Shown piece after piece: positions 50,620 through 58,632 of a stretch of 64,000 nt of DNA. Position 1 is the first letter of the stretch. Each line of letters starts with the position of its first letter. Location: assembly GCA_041492185.1 (NCBI GenBank), contig JBGPWL010000010.1:14722-78721 (forward strand). The letters run 5' to 3'. This stretch comes from JAOAPY01 sp041492185 (lineage in GTDB: Bacteria; Acidobacteriota; Blastocatellia; Pyrinomonadales; Pyrinomonadaceae). Made by a program: the position numbers and the translations under genes. The notes beneath the pieces are model-generated. The model was not told the DNA's origin, did not search any database, and was given only the letters and a program-made list of their open reading frames with translations.

Positions 50620-51225
50620 ATGAAAATAAACACACGCGCTCTGTTTTTAGCTATAGCCATTATGCTGATCGTATCAATTCCGTCCGTCGCATGGGCGCAA
50701 CACAAGCACGGTGGACAGAAAAAGGCGGGCATGTCGGGCATGAAGATGGACATGCCAATGATGATGATGAAATCGCCGCATCACAAGTTGATGATGGCCT
50801 ACATGAAGAGCATGTCTACGTTCGCTACAACACTTCGTGATCAGGCAATGAAGCCAGAAGCCATGGACGTTGAAGTTGCGCGCGCAACTGTCGCGGAGCT
50901 GAGACACAATCTCGATGCGATGGAAGCTCTCCACCAAAAACACATGCAGTCGATGAGCGCAGAGATGCAATCAAAGATGAAGACGATGATGGAGAAGATG
51001 GATAAGAACGGCGCGAAGCTAAAGGATCAGGTGACCGCGCTCGAGACCGATGTGCAAGCCGATAAGCCAGACTCTGCGCAAGTGACGGCACATGCCAACG
51101 CTCTGCTAAAGCATCTCGGAATGATGTCGAAGATGCATGGTGGCAGCAAAGCAGGGAAGAAGAAGATGGCGATGAAGAAGGGTATGAAGATGGATCCCAA
51201 GATGGACATGAAGAAGAAGATGTAA
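50620..51225 (+). CDS. Exported Met/His/Lys-rich helical protein
   Basis: A 201-residue protein: signal peptide (MKINTRALFLAIAIMLIVSI, cut near AWAQ), a Met/His-rich start (HKHGGQKKAGMSGMKMDMPM then MMMKSPHHK), a long helical middle (LDAMEALHQKHMQSMSAEMQ) and a Lys/Met tail (KKKMAMKKGMKMDPKMDMKK). Methionine and histidine density is like that of periplasmic copper- or silver-binding proteins, though no defined metal motif is present. A purine-rich site (GGTGAG) is upstream. Follows the duplicated promoter copy 1. Confidence 0.75.
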   Translation: MKINTRALFLAIAIMLIVSIPSVAWAQHKHGGQKKAGMSGMKMDMPMMMMKSPHHKLMMAYMKSMSTFATTLRDQAMKPEAMDVEVARATVAELRHNLDAMEALHQKHMQSMSAEMQSKMKTMMEKMDKNGAKLKDQVTALETDVQADKPDSAQVTAHANALLKHLGMMSKMHGGSKAGKKKMAMKKGMKMDPKMDMKKKM

Positions 51226-51338
51226 TCGTTCCCGTGTAGTTGTTGGCTGTTGTTCTGGAAATAGGTTTGGTAATGCACCCGCTGTGTCGTGATCTAATGC
51301 GCGCGGCGGAAGCAATTCCAAATAGGAGGTAAGAATTC

Positions 51339-51593
51339 ATGCCTGAGACAAATCGAACCCGGGTGGCACTGGGTGCAATCATCGTGGTGGTGCTCATAGT
51401 TTCGCTCCTCTCTTGGAGCGGGATGATGGGCGGTTTGGGTTGGACGAATATGAGCGGCGGGATGATGGGCGGATGGGGCTCGAATGCGAACCCCGGCAGG
51501 TCTGTGCTGACGATCGGCGTTTGGGTACTTATCGTCGTCGGCATCGGAGGGATTATCCTTTGGGCCATTCGTAAGCCCGGCGTACACCGATGA
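51339..51593 (+). CDS. Small membrane protein with Met/Gly-rich loop
   Basis: An 84-residue protein with two helices (VALGAIIVVVLIVSLLSW; VLTIGVWVLIVVGIGGIILW) joined by a loop rich in Gly, Met and Trp (SGMMGGLGWTNMSGGMMGGW). TAGGAGG lies eight bases before the ATG. The Met-rich loop echoes the neighbouring Met/His-rich exported protein. Inner membrane; function unknown. Confidence 0.78.
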   Translation: MPETNRTRVALGAIIVVVLIVSLLSWSGMMGGLGWTNMSGGMMGGWGSNANPGRSVLTIGVWVLIVVGIGGIILWAIRKPGVHR

Positions 51594-51648
51594 TGCAAGG
51601 TGTGCGATCGTCTTCATGCCCCATGTCTCCTGTGAATTCCGGTACGCG

Positions 51649-51726
51649 ATCGATTAATCCAACTCATAAGCGGCCTAGTGCACAGACGGCTCCGCAGGCT
51701 TAGCCTAACCTTCTGTTCTGGCAGGA
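51649..51726 (+). promoter_or_regulatory. Duplicated promoter segment, copy 2, with palindrome site 9
   Basis: Repeat of 50431-50506: ATCGATTAATCC, TAAGCGGCCTAGTGCACAGA (51667-51686), GCTTAGCCTAACCTTCTGTT. It ends 9 bp before the ATG of the small membrane protein at 51735. Confidence 0.65.
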
Positions 51727-51734
51727 CCGACCTT

Positions 51735-52079
51735 ATGAAACTTGTCTTTGTAATCATTGTCTTAGAGAACCTGGTCATTGCTTTGATATTGGCGGCGGTT
51801 TTTGCGCATTCCTGGAGGCGGAAATTCAACTTGCAGCGCCCATTCTCATTGATTGATGCCGGCGACACTCCATCCATCCACTTGGCGACACCGGCCCTGT
51901 TTGATCCGGTACGTTGGACACGACTAAATCCATGGCTGCTCGAAGGCCAACCTGATGACCGGACACCGATGATCGGTTCTGATGGTGAGATCAGCGGATC
52001 AGCATCGGCGCGCCGGTCGTCAGCGAGGCGGTTTCATCAGATTAACTACAAAGCATGGTCAAAAGAGCGGCACAACTGA
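51735..52079 (+). CDS. Single-helix membrane protein
   Basis: A 114-residue protein with one N-terminal helix (MKLVFVIIVLENLVIALILA) then a hydrophilic tail (WRRKFNLQRPFSLIDAGDTP; RRSSARRFHQINYKAWSKE). Probably anchored in the inner membrane with the tail inside. No family recognised. Last member of the palindrome-linked cluster. Confidence 0.6.
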   Translation: MKLVFVIIVLENLVIALILAAVFAHSWRRKFNLQRPFSLIDAGDTPSIHLATPALFDPVRWTRLNPWLLEGQPDDRTPMIGSDGEISGSASARRSSARRFHQINYKAWSKERHN

Positions 52080-52188
52080 GAAGTAATCGAAGCGGTGAAG
52101 AAACGGTAGGGTAATCATCAGCATGACTAGTGGCGGATAAGATTAGGTCTTACGCGAGTCTGCGTTTCGATGGGCGGTCCTGCTAAGC

Positions 52189-53454
52189 TCACATCACTTC
52201 CGGCGCTCCACCATCCGAATATTCTCCCGCGTGCGCGCGCGCGAAATAAACGCCGAGCAGAAAAGCTGCCAGCATGATCCCCGCCGCGGTCCAGAACGTT
52301 GCGAAGATCGAATGGTCGCTCATGTTATGAAAAGCTCCGTCAAAACCTTTGGCAGCAACCGCGCTGTAGATCAAGATCGCCTGCACTGACGGTCCAACGG
52401 CCCGCGCCAAACTCGCCACCGATTGCGTGACGCCCAGCACCACGCCCTGTTCGGCTTCGCTCACGCTTTTTGATGCGAGGCTCGTCAACGATGGCGTTGC
52501 CAGCGAGTTGCCCACCGCGAACGCGCCGCCGACCGCAAGCAGCGTCAGCAATCCAGTGTGCGCTCCGGTAAAAGGAATCAGGAACAGACTCAGAGAAAAC
52601 AGCGACGCGCCGATTAGCACCAGCGGCAATTCGCCAAATCGTCTCACCAATTTTCCGATCAGCCCGCCCTGAATCATCGCGCCAATTATTCCGACGTACG
52701 CAAACAGGTAACCCGTGTGCGCCGCGTCATAGCCAAACCGGAACATCGTGAAGAGGGAGAACGTGGTTGTCATTATCGAGAACGCGACGATGAATAAAAA
52801 GTAGATCGTGAGCACAAATCCGAGTTTCGGCTGTTTGAGAGATCTGACAACCTCTTTCCAGTCACGACCACCGGCGGCAGAAACGCGCGCGGGATGATCC
52901 GGCGTCACGGTTTCGGGCAGAGTGAAATAAAGCAGAATGGCATTTGCAAACGCCAGACCGGCAGCAAAAAAGAACGGCACGCCGATGCCCCAATGACTGA
53001 GCACGCCGCCAATCGCCGGACCAAAAACGAAGCCGAGACCAAACGCGGCGCCTACCAAACCCATGCCCTTCGCGCGATCCGCTTTTGTAGTCGAGTCGGC
53101 GATGTAGGCTTGCGCGGTTGAAATGTTGCCGCCGGTGATACCGTCCAGGATGCGGCCGACAAAGAGCATCCACAGCGTCGTCGCAAAGCCGAGAATCAGA
53201 AACGAGATGCCCGTGCCGATGATGCTAACGAGCAGCACCGGACGCCGCCCATGTTTATCTGAAAGCCTTCCCAGGATGGGAGCGAAGATCAACTGCATGA
53301 CGGAGTAGGAAGCAAAGAGCAATCCTACGTCGCGCGGCGTGGCATTGAACCTCGTGCCTTCGACGTAGAACGGCAGCACGGGCATGACGATGCCAAACCC
53401 GACCAGGTCGATAAAGATCGTGATGAAGATGACCAGTAGCGGCGAACGCTTCAT
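52189..53454 (-). CDS. MFS transporter, TetA-like
   Basis: A 421-residue inner-membrane transporter with twelve predicted helices. It shows the antiporter signature LGRLSDKHGRRPVLLVS between helices 2 and 3 and GFGIVMPVLPFYVEG in helix 1, as in tetracycline/proton antiporters. Substrate is not decidable; efflux of drugs or small organics is likely. A single gene without a TetR-type regulator nearby. Confidence 0.88.
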   Translation of the reverse strand: MKRSPLLVIFITIFIDLVGFGIVMPVLPFYVEGTRFNATPRDVGLLFASYSVMQLIFAPILGRLSDKHGRRPVLLVSIIGTGISFLILGFATTLWMLFVGRILDGITGGNISTAQAYIADSTTKADRAKGMGLVGAAFGLGFVFGPAIGGVLSHWGIGVPFFFAAGLAFANAILLYFTLPETVTPDHPARVSAAGGRDWKEVVRSLKQPKLGFVLTIYFLFIVAFSIMTTTFSLFTMFRFGYDAAHTGYLFAYVGIIGAMIQGGLIGKLVRRFGELPLVLIGASLFSLSLFLIPFTGAHTGLLTLLAVGGAFAVGNSLATPSLTSLASKSVSEAEQGVVLGVTQSVASLARAVGPSVQAILIYSAVAAKGFDGAFHNMSDHSIFATFWTAAGIMLAAFLLGVYFARAHAGEYSDGGAPEVM

Positions 53455-53597
53455 GGGATCAATGACAAGTCATTAATGATCAGAGCGTCAAAATATTAGA
53501 TTATCTCTCGCGAAATGTCGCGCGCTTTTCGCGTTCGTAGTAACATGCCCACTCTTGAGCCCCCTTCACATCAATTAGACGAGAAGGACCAACGACC

Positions 53598-55490
53598 ATG
53601 CGGCGAAAATATTTGTCTGCGTTCAGCCTGCTAATTCTGACAATTGTCTGCACGCGCTCGGCGGCGGCGCAAAACCGTAAGCAGGATGGTGGGCAAGCGA
53701 TCGCTTTCACGGTTTCGATGCCGAAGCCTCACACACATTTGCTCGAAGTTGAAATCCATGTAAAGCGAGGATTGAGGGCGTGGCCGAAGGAAGATGTCCT
53801 CATAATGCCGGTGTGGACGCCAGGCTCGTATCTGGTTCGTGAGTTTGAACGCCACGTTCAGGACTTCGCCGCGACCGACGCATCCGGCCAGCCACTGCAA
53901 TGGGAAAAGATCGACAAAAATTCCTGGCGCGTGAAGACGAACCTCATGCCAGAGTGGCGCGTGACCTACCGCGTTTACGCGAACGAGCTTTCGGTCCGAA
54001 CAAATGAATTGAATTCAGATCACGCCTTCTGGAACAACGCCGCTTTGCTGATGTACTTGCAAGGTTTTCTGGAAGAGCCGTCAACGCTGCAAATTCTTGC
54101 GCCGCAACCGTGGAAGGTGGCCACCGGACTGCCGGTGGAGCCGGGCGCGAAGAACACTTTCCGCGCGGAAAACTTTGACGTGCTCTACGATTCGCCGGTT
54201 GAAGTCAGCAACTTCAAGACGCTCGCCTTTGAAGTAAAGGGAGTGCCGCATCGCATCGTCATTGACGGCGAGGGAAATTACGACGCCGAAAAAATGCGCG
54301 CCGACGTGAAAAAGATCGTTGAGACGGAAAGTGCGATAATGGGCGGCGAAATTCCCTATCACGATTACACCTTCATCCTGCATTTGAGAGCGAATGCCGG
54401 CGGTGGTCTTGAGCACTTGAACTCAACGGCGCTCGGCTATCCTCGCTTCGGTTTTCATGCTGCGAGAAGCGGAGGATCGAATTCTGCTTCGCCCTTCGCC
54501 GGACAGTCGGAGCGTGACTACAACGGATTTCTGTCGCTGGTCGCGCATGAATTTTTTCATCTCTGGAACGTGAAGCGCATTCGCCCCGACGCGCTCGGAC
54601 CTTTTGATTACACCAAAGAGAATTACACAAAAGTGCTTTGGGTTGCCGAAGGAATCACCGACTACTACGCGGACATCGCGCTGCGTCGCGCCGGTTTAGT
54701 TTCAGACGGAGACTTTCTTGCCGGCGAGGCCAGCGCTATCCAGAGTTTGCAGAACACGCCCGGCCGGCTCGAGCAAAGCGCCGAAGAATCGAGTTTCGAT
54801 ACCTGGGTCAAGTTTTATCGCCAGGACGAAAATTCGACCAACTCGCAGATTTCTTATTACGATAAAGGCGCGCTGCTGGGCTTGTTACTCGACCTGGAAA
54901 TTCGCAAACGGAGCAACGGCGCAAAGTCGTTGGACGACGTGATGCGCTATCTCTACACGGAATTTTTCAAGCAGAAACGCAACTATGGACCGGATGATTT
55001 TCAGAAGGCTTGCGAGTTGATGGCCGGCTCGAGCCTCGAAAAGTTTTTTGCCAGTTACGTTCGTGGTCGCGAAGAGCTCGACTACAACGCCGCGTTGGCC
55101 GTTGCGGGTCTGCGCCTCGACACTGGTGAGGCCGCAAGACCGCAGGCTTATCTTGGCGCGGACCTGGCCCAGGAAGGTGATCGGCTGATGGTCAGACGAG
55201 TTTACGCAGGATCGCCGGCTTACGAGCAGGGTTTGAATACAGGGGATCAGATCGTGGCTTTGAACAACATGCGGGTGAACAAGAATTTCTTCGACGCGCG
55301 TTTGGAAGAAAAGCATCCGGGCGATCCTGTAAGCCTGACGATATTTCGCACAGACGATCTGAGTACGCTGCTAATCAAACTCGGCGCCCGGTCCTATGCG
55401 CCCTATCGCATCATCCCAGTCGCGCAGCCGACCGACGAACAGAAGCGCAATTATCAAGCGTGGCTCGGCGCACCATTTGAAACAAAGTAG
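53598..55490 (+). CDS. M61 family metallopeptidase with PDZ domain
   Basis: A 630-residue exported glycyl-aminopeptidase-like enzyme. Signal peptide at the N-terminus; an N-terminal beta domain (LLEVEIHVKRGLRAWPKEDV) to ~200; the zinc motif HEFFHLWNVKRIRP near residue 318, with the third ligand Glu in AEGITDYYADI near 350; and a C-terminal PDZ domain (~510-600, AGSPAYEQGLNTGDQIVAL). GAGAAGGA precedes the ATG. It is followed 12 bp later by the enoyl-CoA hydratase gene, a likely operon of unrelated functions. Confidence 0.9.
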   Translation: MRRKYLSAFSLLILTIVCTRSAAAQNRKQDGGQAIAFTVSMPKPHTHLLEVEIHVKRGLRAWPKEDVLIMPVWTPGSYLVREFERHVQDFAATDASGQPLQWEKIDKNSWRVKTNLMPEWRVTYRVYANELSVRTNELNSDHAFWNNAALLMYLQGFLEEPSTLQILAPQPWKVATGLPVEPGAKNTFRAENFDVLYDSPVEVSNFKTLAFEVKGVPHRIVIDGEGNYDAEKMRADVKKIVETESAIMGGEIPYHDYTFILHLRANAGGGLEHLNSTALGYPRFGFHAARSGGSNSASPFAGQSERDYNGFLSLVAHEFFHLWNVKRIRPDALGPFDYTKENYTKVLWVAEGITDYYADIALRRAGLVSDGDFLAGEASAIQSLQNTPGRLEQSAEESSFDTWVKFYRQDENSTNSQISYYDKGALLGLLLDLEIRKRSNGAKSLDDVMRYLYTEFFKQKRNYGPDDFQKACELMAGSSLEKFFASYVRGREELDYNAALAVAGLRLDTGEAARPQAYLGADLAQEGDRLMVRRVYAGSPAYEQGLNTGDQIVALNNMRVNKNFFDARLEEKHPGDPVSLTIFRTDDLSTLLIKLGARSYAPYRIIPVAQPTDEQKRNYQAWLGAPFETK

Positions 55491-55502
55491 GTTTGAAGGA
55501 AG

Positions 55503-56276
55503 ATGGAACTTCAACATATCAAGTTCGAGATCGACGATCGCGTGGCGCGCATCACTCTCGCTCGGCCGCCGCTTAATATCCTGAACATCGAGATGATGCA
55601 GGAGATTGGATTGGCGCTCGACGATCTCGTCAGCCATCGCGAAGTGGTGGCGATCGTTTTCGACGCCCCACCGGATGCGCGCGCCTTCAGCGCCGGCGTC
55701 GCGGTCGAAGAGCACGTTGAGGAAACAATCTATCAGATGCTCGATTCGTTCCACGCCATCTTTCGCACCTTGACGCAACTCGCAAAGCCGACGATTGCCG
55801 TGGTTGATGGCGCAGCGCTGGGTGGCGGATGCGAACTGGTGGCGGGCTGCGATATTGTCATCGCGAGCGATCGCGCGCGGTTCGGCCAACCAGAGATCAA
55901 GCTCGGCGTGTTTCCGCCGGTGGCTTGCGTGCTGTTGCCACTGATCATCGGCGACAAACGCGCGCGCGAACTCGTGTTGACTGGTGAGATGATTGACGCT
56001 CCTGAAGCCGCGCGTCTTGGCCTGGTGAATTACGTCGTGCAGGCCGACCGTTTGCAGCAAAAGACGGAAGAGATACTATCGAAGCTGCGCGAGTTCTCCG
56101 GCGTCGCGTTGGAAGCAACTCGGCGCGCGCTCGACCTGGGCCGCGGGCGTTCGCTCGATAGCGTGCTGGCCGAAATAGAGGACATGTATCTGAACGAGCT
56201 GATGAAGACCGAAGATGCCAACGAAGGCATTAAGTCGTTTATGGAAAAGCGAAAGCCGGCGTGGCGGAACCGGTAA
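55503..56276 (+). CDS. Enoyl-CoA hydratase/isomerase family protein
   Basis: A 257-residue crotonase-fold enzyme. The first oxyanion-hole strand is in DARAFSAGVAVEEH, the second in GGGCELVAGCDIVIA, and the catalytic loop in FGQPEIKLGVFPPVAC (one of the two usual Glu positions kept). Adds water to, or isomerises, enoyl-CoA thioesters; the opening KFEIDDRVARITLARPPLN is close to the dienoyl-CoA hydratase branch of aromatic degradation, but that is weak. ATG has AAGGAAG upstream. Confidence 0.87.
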   Translation: MELQHIKFEIDDRVARITLARPPLNILNIEMMQEIGLALDDLVSHREVVAIVFDAPPDARAFSAGVAVEEHVEETIYQMLDSFHAIFRTLTQLAKPTIAVVDGAALGGGCELVAGCDIVIASDRARFGQPEIKLGVFPPVACVLLPLIIGDKRARELVLTGEMIDAPEAARLGLVNYVVQADRLQQKTEEILSKLREFSGVALEATRRALDLGRGRSLDSVLAEIEDMYLNELMKTEDANEGIKSFMEKRKPAWRNR

Positions 56277-56278
56277 AA

Positions 56279-56317
56279 TTTTCCATTTATCATTTGACAT
56301 TTTTCATTTGTCATTTG
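56279..56317. repeat. 39-bp inverted repeat, left arm
   Basis: TTTTCCATTTATCATTTGAC and onward; pairs with 56722-56760 in reverse complement with about four mismatches. It starts 3 bp after the enoyl-CoA hydratase stop and frames the four-helix-bundle gene. Confidence 0.85.
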
Positions 56318-56338
56318 AAGGCACGACACCCCGCTTGT

Positions 56339-56734
56339 ATGGAAAAAGTAGCAGTAGCGCGAGTCGCTCAATCGCAAGCAGACGAACTTGAGGAACGCTT
56401 GATTGACTTTGCAGTACGCATCGTCAAGCTTTCGGCCGGTCTGCCGAAAAATCCCGCCGGGAAGCATGTCGCTGGACAGGTTTTGCGATCCGGGACGTCT
56501 CCCGCGCCGAATTATGGCGAAGCGAGAGGAGCTGAAAGCCATGCCGATTTCGTTCACAAGCTGCGTATCGTTCTTAAGGAGTTGAATGAGACATCTATCT
56601 GGCTGCGAGTAATTGAACGCAGTCAGATTCTAAAGAAGGAACTCCTTGCGGACATTATTGAGGAAAACCGGGAACTGTGCAGGATTTTCATTGCATCACT
56701 AAAAACCGCTCGTGCTGGAAAAAATGATAAATGA
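56339..56734 (+). CDS. Four-helix-bundle protein (23S rRNA-IVP family)
   Basis: A 131-residue protein of the IVP/four-helix-bundle family: LEERLIDFAVRIVKLSAGLP, HVAGQVLRSGTSPAPNYGEA near residue 45 (the diagnostic motif), then VLKELNETSIWLRVIE and a C-terminal helix. Members were first seen in intervening sequences of 23S rRNA genes but stand alone in many genomes. Here the gene sits between 39-bp inverted repeats, a cassette layout. Start at the ATG of MEKVAVARV; upstream frame is repeat text. Function unknown. Confidence 0.88.
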   Translation: MEKVAVARVAQSQADELEERLIDFAVRIVKLSAGLPKNPAGKHVAGQVLRSGTSPAPNYGEARGAESHADFVHKLRIVLKELNETSIWLRVIERSQILKKELLADIIEENRELCRIFIASLKTARAGKNDK

Positions 56735-56760
56735 GAAATGTCAAATGACAAATGGAAAAT
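56722..56760. repeat. 39-bp inverted repeat, right arm
   Basis: AAAATGATAAATGAGAAATG and onward, complement of the left arm at 56279-56317. The stop of the four-helix gene and both candidate start codons of the M48 gene lie inside it. Confidence 0.85.
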
Positions 56761-57647
56761 GGCTTCAGTCCTGGAGCCGTCGTCTCTTTGTCCTGCTCGT
56801 CGCGCTCGCGCTCCTCGTTCCCGCATTCGGCGTACTGGCCCAAAGGCGAAAGCAAAGCGGATCGCATCCGAGCCGCCCGCGTGAAACTCTAACCGTCGAA
56901 GAGCGCGAACTAGTCGAGGAAGCGATTGACGTTGTCTGTTCCGAAAGAGCGCGCGACGACAAAGGCAGCGCGCCCATTGACGATATGCAGAAGCGCCCGT
57001 CGCTGCCGTTGCGCGCCCCCGAAGTAATCGCGGGCGCAGAGCGCGCCCAACGCCTTCTGGGTCCGGCCAAGAGCCTTGTCATAGTCGCGCTGCGCCGTCT
57101 CTCGGATGAATACAAAATCAGCAGCGACCGGTATCACGCCGCAAGAATCAGCCGGGCGATCGCGCGCGTGCAGGCCGTCAATCGTGTCAGGCCGGACGTT
57201 GAAGCGCGCGATAACGCGTCTGTCTATCTCAAGAGCCCGCACGCGATCACCTTCGGCACAATTTTTCTGGCGGGTCTGCCTTCCGACGAAGGGATGCTCA
57301 GCGTGCTGGCGCATGAATTGGTCCACATCGCCGATGGCGACACGGACACTTTGCGACGGCTGTTTCAGGCCGTCGGTAATCGCGCTTCAAGGTTGACCGG
57401 GTTGCGCATACGCGACCAACGCGCCGAGGAATTGACCTGCGATCTGGTGGGCGAAGTAGCCGCGCAGTCGCTCATTTCCAGCACGCCTAACTATGAACCG
57501 GTGCCGCGGCGACTGGCGCGATCCCTCGAACACAATTGCGTGGACGAAGACGAAGCCGACGAGGATCATCTTTCCCCGCGAAACACCATTCGCGCGCTGC
57601 TGGCTCTCGATCCCGCGCTCAGACGGGGGCTGGTTTACGGCAAGTAG
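56724..57647 (+). CDS. Exported M48-like metalloprotease
   Basis: A 307-residue protein with a signal peptide (after a short lead, SRRLFVLLVALALLVPAF) and a zinc-protease motif LAHELVHIADGDTD near residue 195, followed by the third-ligand region RAEELTCDLVGEVA near 235. The fit is M48/Ste24-like but with long flanks. Its start must be an ATG at 56724 or 56745, both within the right inverted-repeat arm, so the N-terminus (MINEKCQMTNGKW) is repeat-derived. No strong ribosome binding site. Confidence 0.8.
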   Translation: MINEKCQMTNGKWLQSWSRRLFVLLVALALLVPAFGVLAQRRKQSGSHPSRPRETLTVEERELVEEAIDVVCSERARDDKGSAPIDDMQKRPSLPLRAPEVIAGAERAQRLLGPAKSLVIVALRRLSDEYKISSDRYHAARISRAIARVQAVNRVRPDVEARDNASVYLKSPHAITFGTIFLAGLPSDEGMLSVLAHELVHIADGDTDTLRRLFQAVGNRASRLTGLRIRDQRAEELTCDLVGEVAAQSLISSTPNYEPVPRRLARSLEHNCVDEDEADEDHLSPRNTIRALLALDPALRRGLVYGK

Positions 57648-57663
57648 GAGCGCATTTGTGAGG

Positions 57664-58326
57664 CTAGTAGTATTCATTGGACTCTGCGCAAAGTACATCC
57701 GCCTCTTCCTTCGCGAGGTGATGTTGCAGAGAAGTGTATAGACTTGAATCGCCTTGCTCCCACTTCCGCGCTATCGCGTAGGCACAGTAGTCTGCCACCT
57801 GGAGCCAGAGATTCGACGCGCTTGCGTGATGATAAACGTGAAAGGGGAATCCGTCGGGAAGTTCGGCCCGGCACGCGATCTTTATTGCCTTCTCAGTCAA
57901 TTCCCGGTTGCACTGCCCCGGAAAGCGATCCGTATAAACCAGAAGATTGTGAGCATGCTCCCTGATTGGACCTCGTAACACTAAGCTCAAAGGCATTGTT
58001 GCGAATCTGGAGTAGAAACTGCCCAAATGCTCGCGATCCTTAGGGGGCACCTTGTTCTTCTGCACCACCACGGCAGCAAATTTCCAGTCTGGGTATGAGA
58101 GTATCTTGCTGATAACGAGTTGGCGAATGCGCCCATGATCACTGCTCGCGTGGAACTTCTCGATGTTTGAACCTTGCTTCAGCAGTCGAAACCTGAGCAA
58201 TTGGAGTTGGATCGCTAAGGGTAGCGGATTGTATGTCCAGACAGCAGCGAACAAGTAGTATCGACTTCCGCGCGGCGAAAAATTGAGATCGCCCGACTCA
58301 TCTAGGTGAAGATGAAGAGTGCTCAT
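57664..58326 (-). CDS. DUF3800 domain protein
   Basis: A 220-residue protein of the DUF3800 family, an RNase H-like fold: the N-terminal acidic strand HLDESGDLNF, FAAVVVQKNK in the core, and the late QVADYCAYAIARKWE with the second acidic position. Probably a nuclease. Such genes often accompany mobile or defence regions, but no partner is seen. Convergent with the M48 gene. A structured element lies just upstream of its start. Confidence 0.85.
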   Translation of the reverse strand: MSTLHLHLDESGDLNFSPRGSRYYLFAAVWTYNPLPLAIQLQLLRFRLLKQGSNIEKFHASSDHGRIRQLVISKILSYPDWKFAAVVVQKNKVPPKDREHLGSFYSRFATMPLSLVLRGPIREHAHNLLVYTDRFPGQCNRELTEKAIKIACRAELPDGFPFHVYHHASASNLWLQVADYCAYAIARKWEQGDSSLYTSLQHHLAKEEADVLCAESNEYY

Positions 58327-58328
58327 CG

Positions 58329-58414
58329 CCTAAAGCTCGGCGGAAAAAGCGACCTCCCCGCCTAGCCTTTTGGCTGACCCCATTGGGGTCTTTTCAGCGG
58401 GGAGGAACCTTTAG
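58329..58414. ncRNA. Possible structured element (three-way junction)
   Basis: A 9-bp stem CCTCCCCGC (58353-58361) with GCGGGGAGG (58397-58405) encloses two hairpins: AGCC-TTTT-GGCT (58364-58375) and GACCCC-ATT-GGGGTC (58376-58390) followed by TTTT. An outer CTAAAG (58330-58335) can pair with CTTTAG (58409-58414). Both strands could fold. Could be a small RNA, a DNA secondary-structure site or the end of a mobile element. Confidence 0.4.
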
Positions 58415-58632
58415 AGTTTGCCGAATAATCGGCTTTACCTGACCGCAAGTGTACTTCAACGACCTTCCGACCGCAAGGTCTGGCCTCCCATATCCATCGT
58501 TTTGCAAGACAAAGCGGGTGAGACTGTAAGCCCTGGGCTAAAGATCGCACGGAGGTTGCGTGCCGAAATTAGGATCAGGATCAGCATTGCGTTGACAACG
58601 GGAACTACGTCTTCCTATGATCGCCCCGTCAC

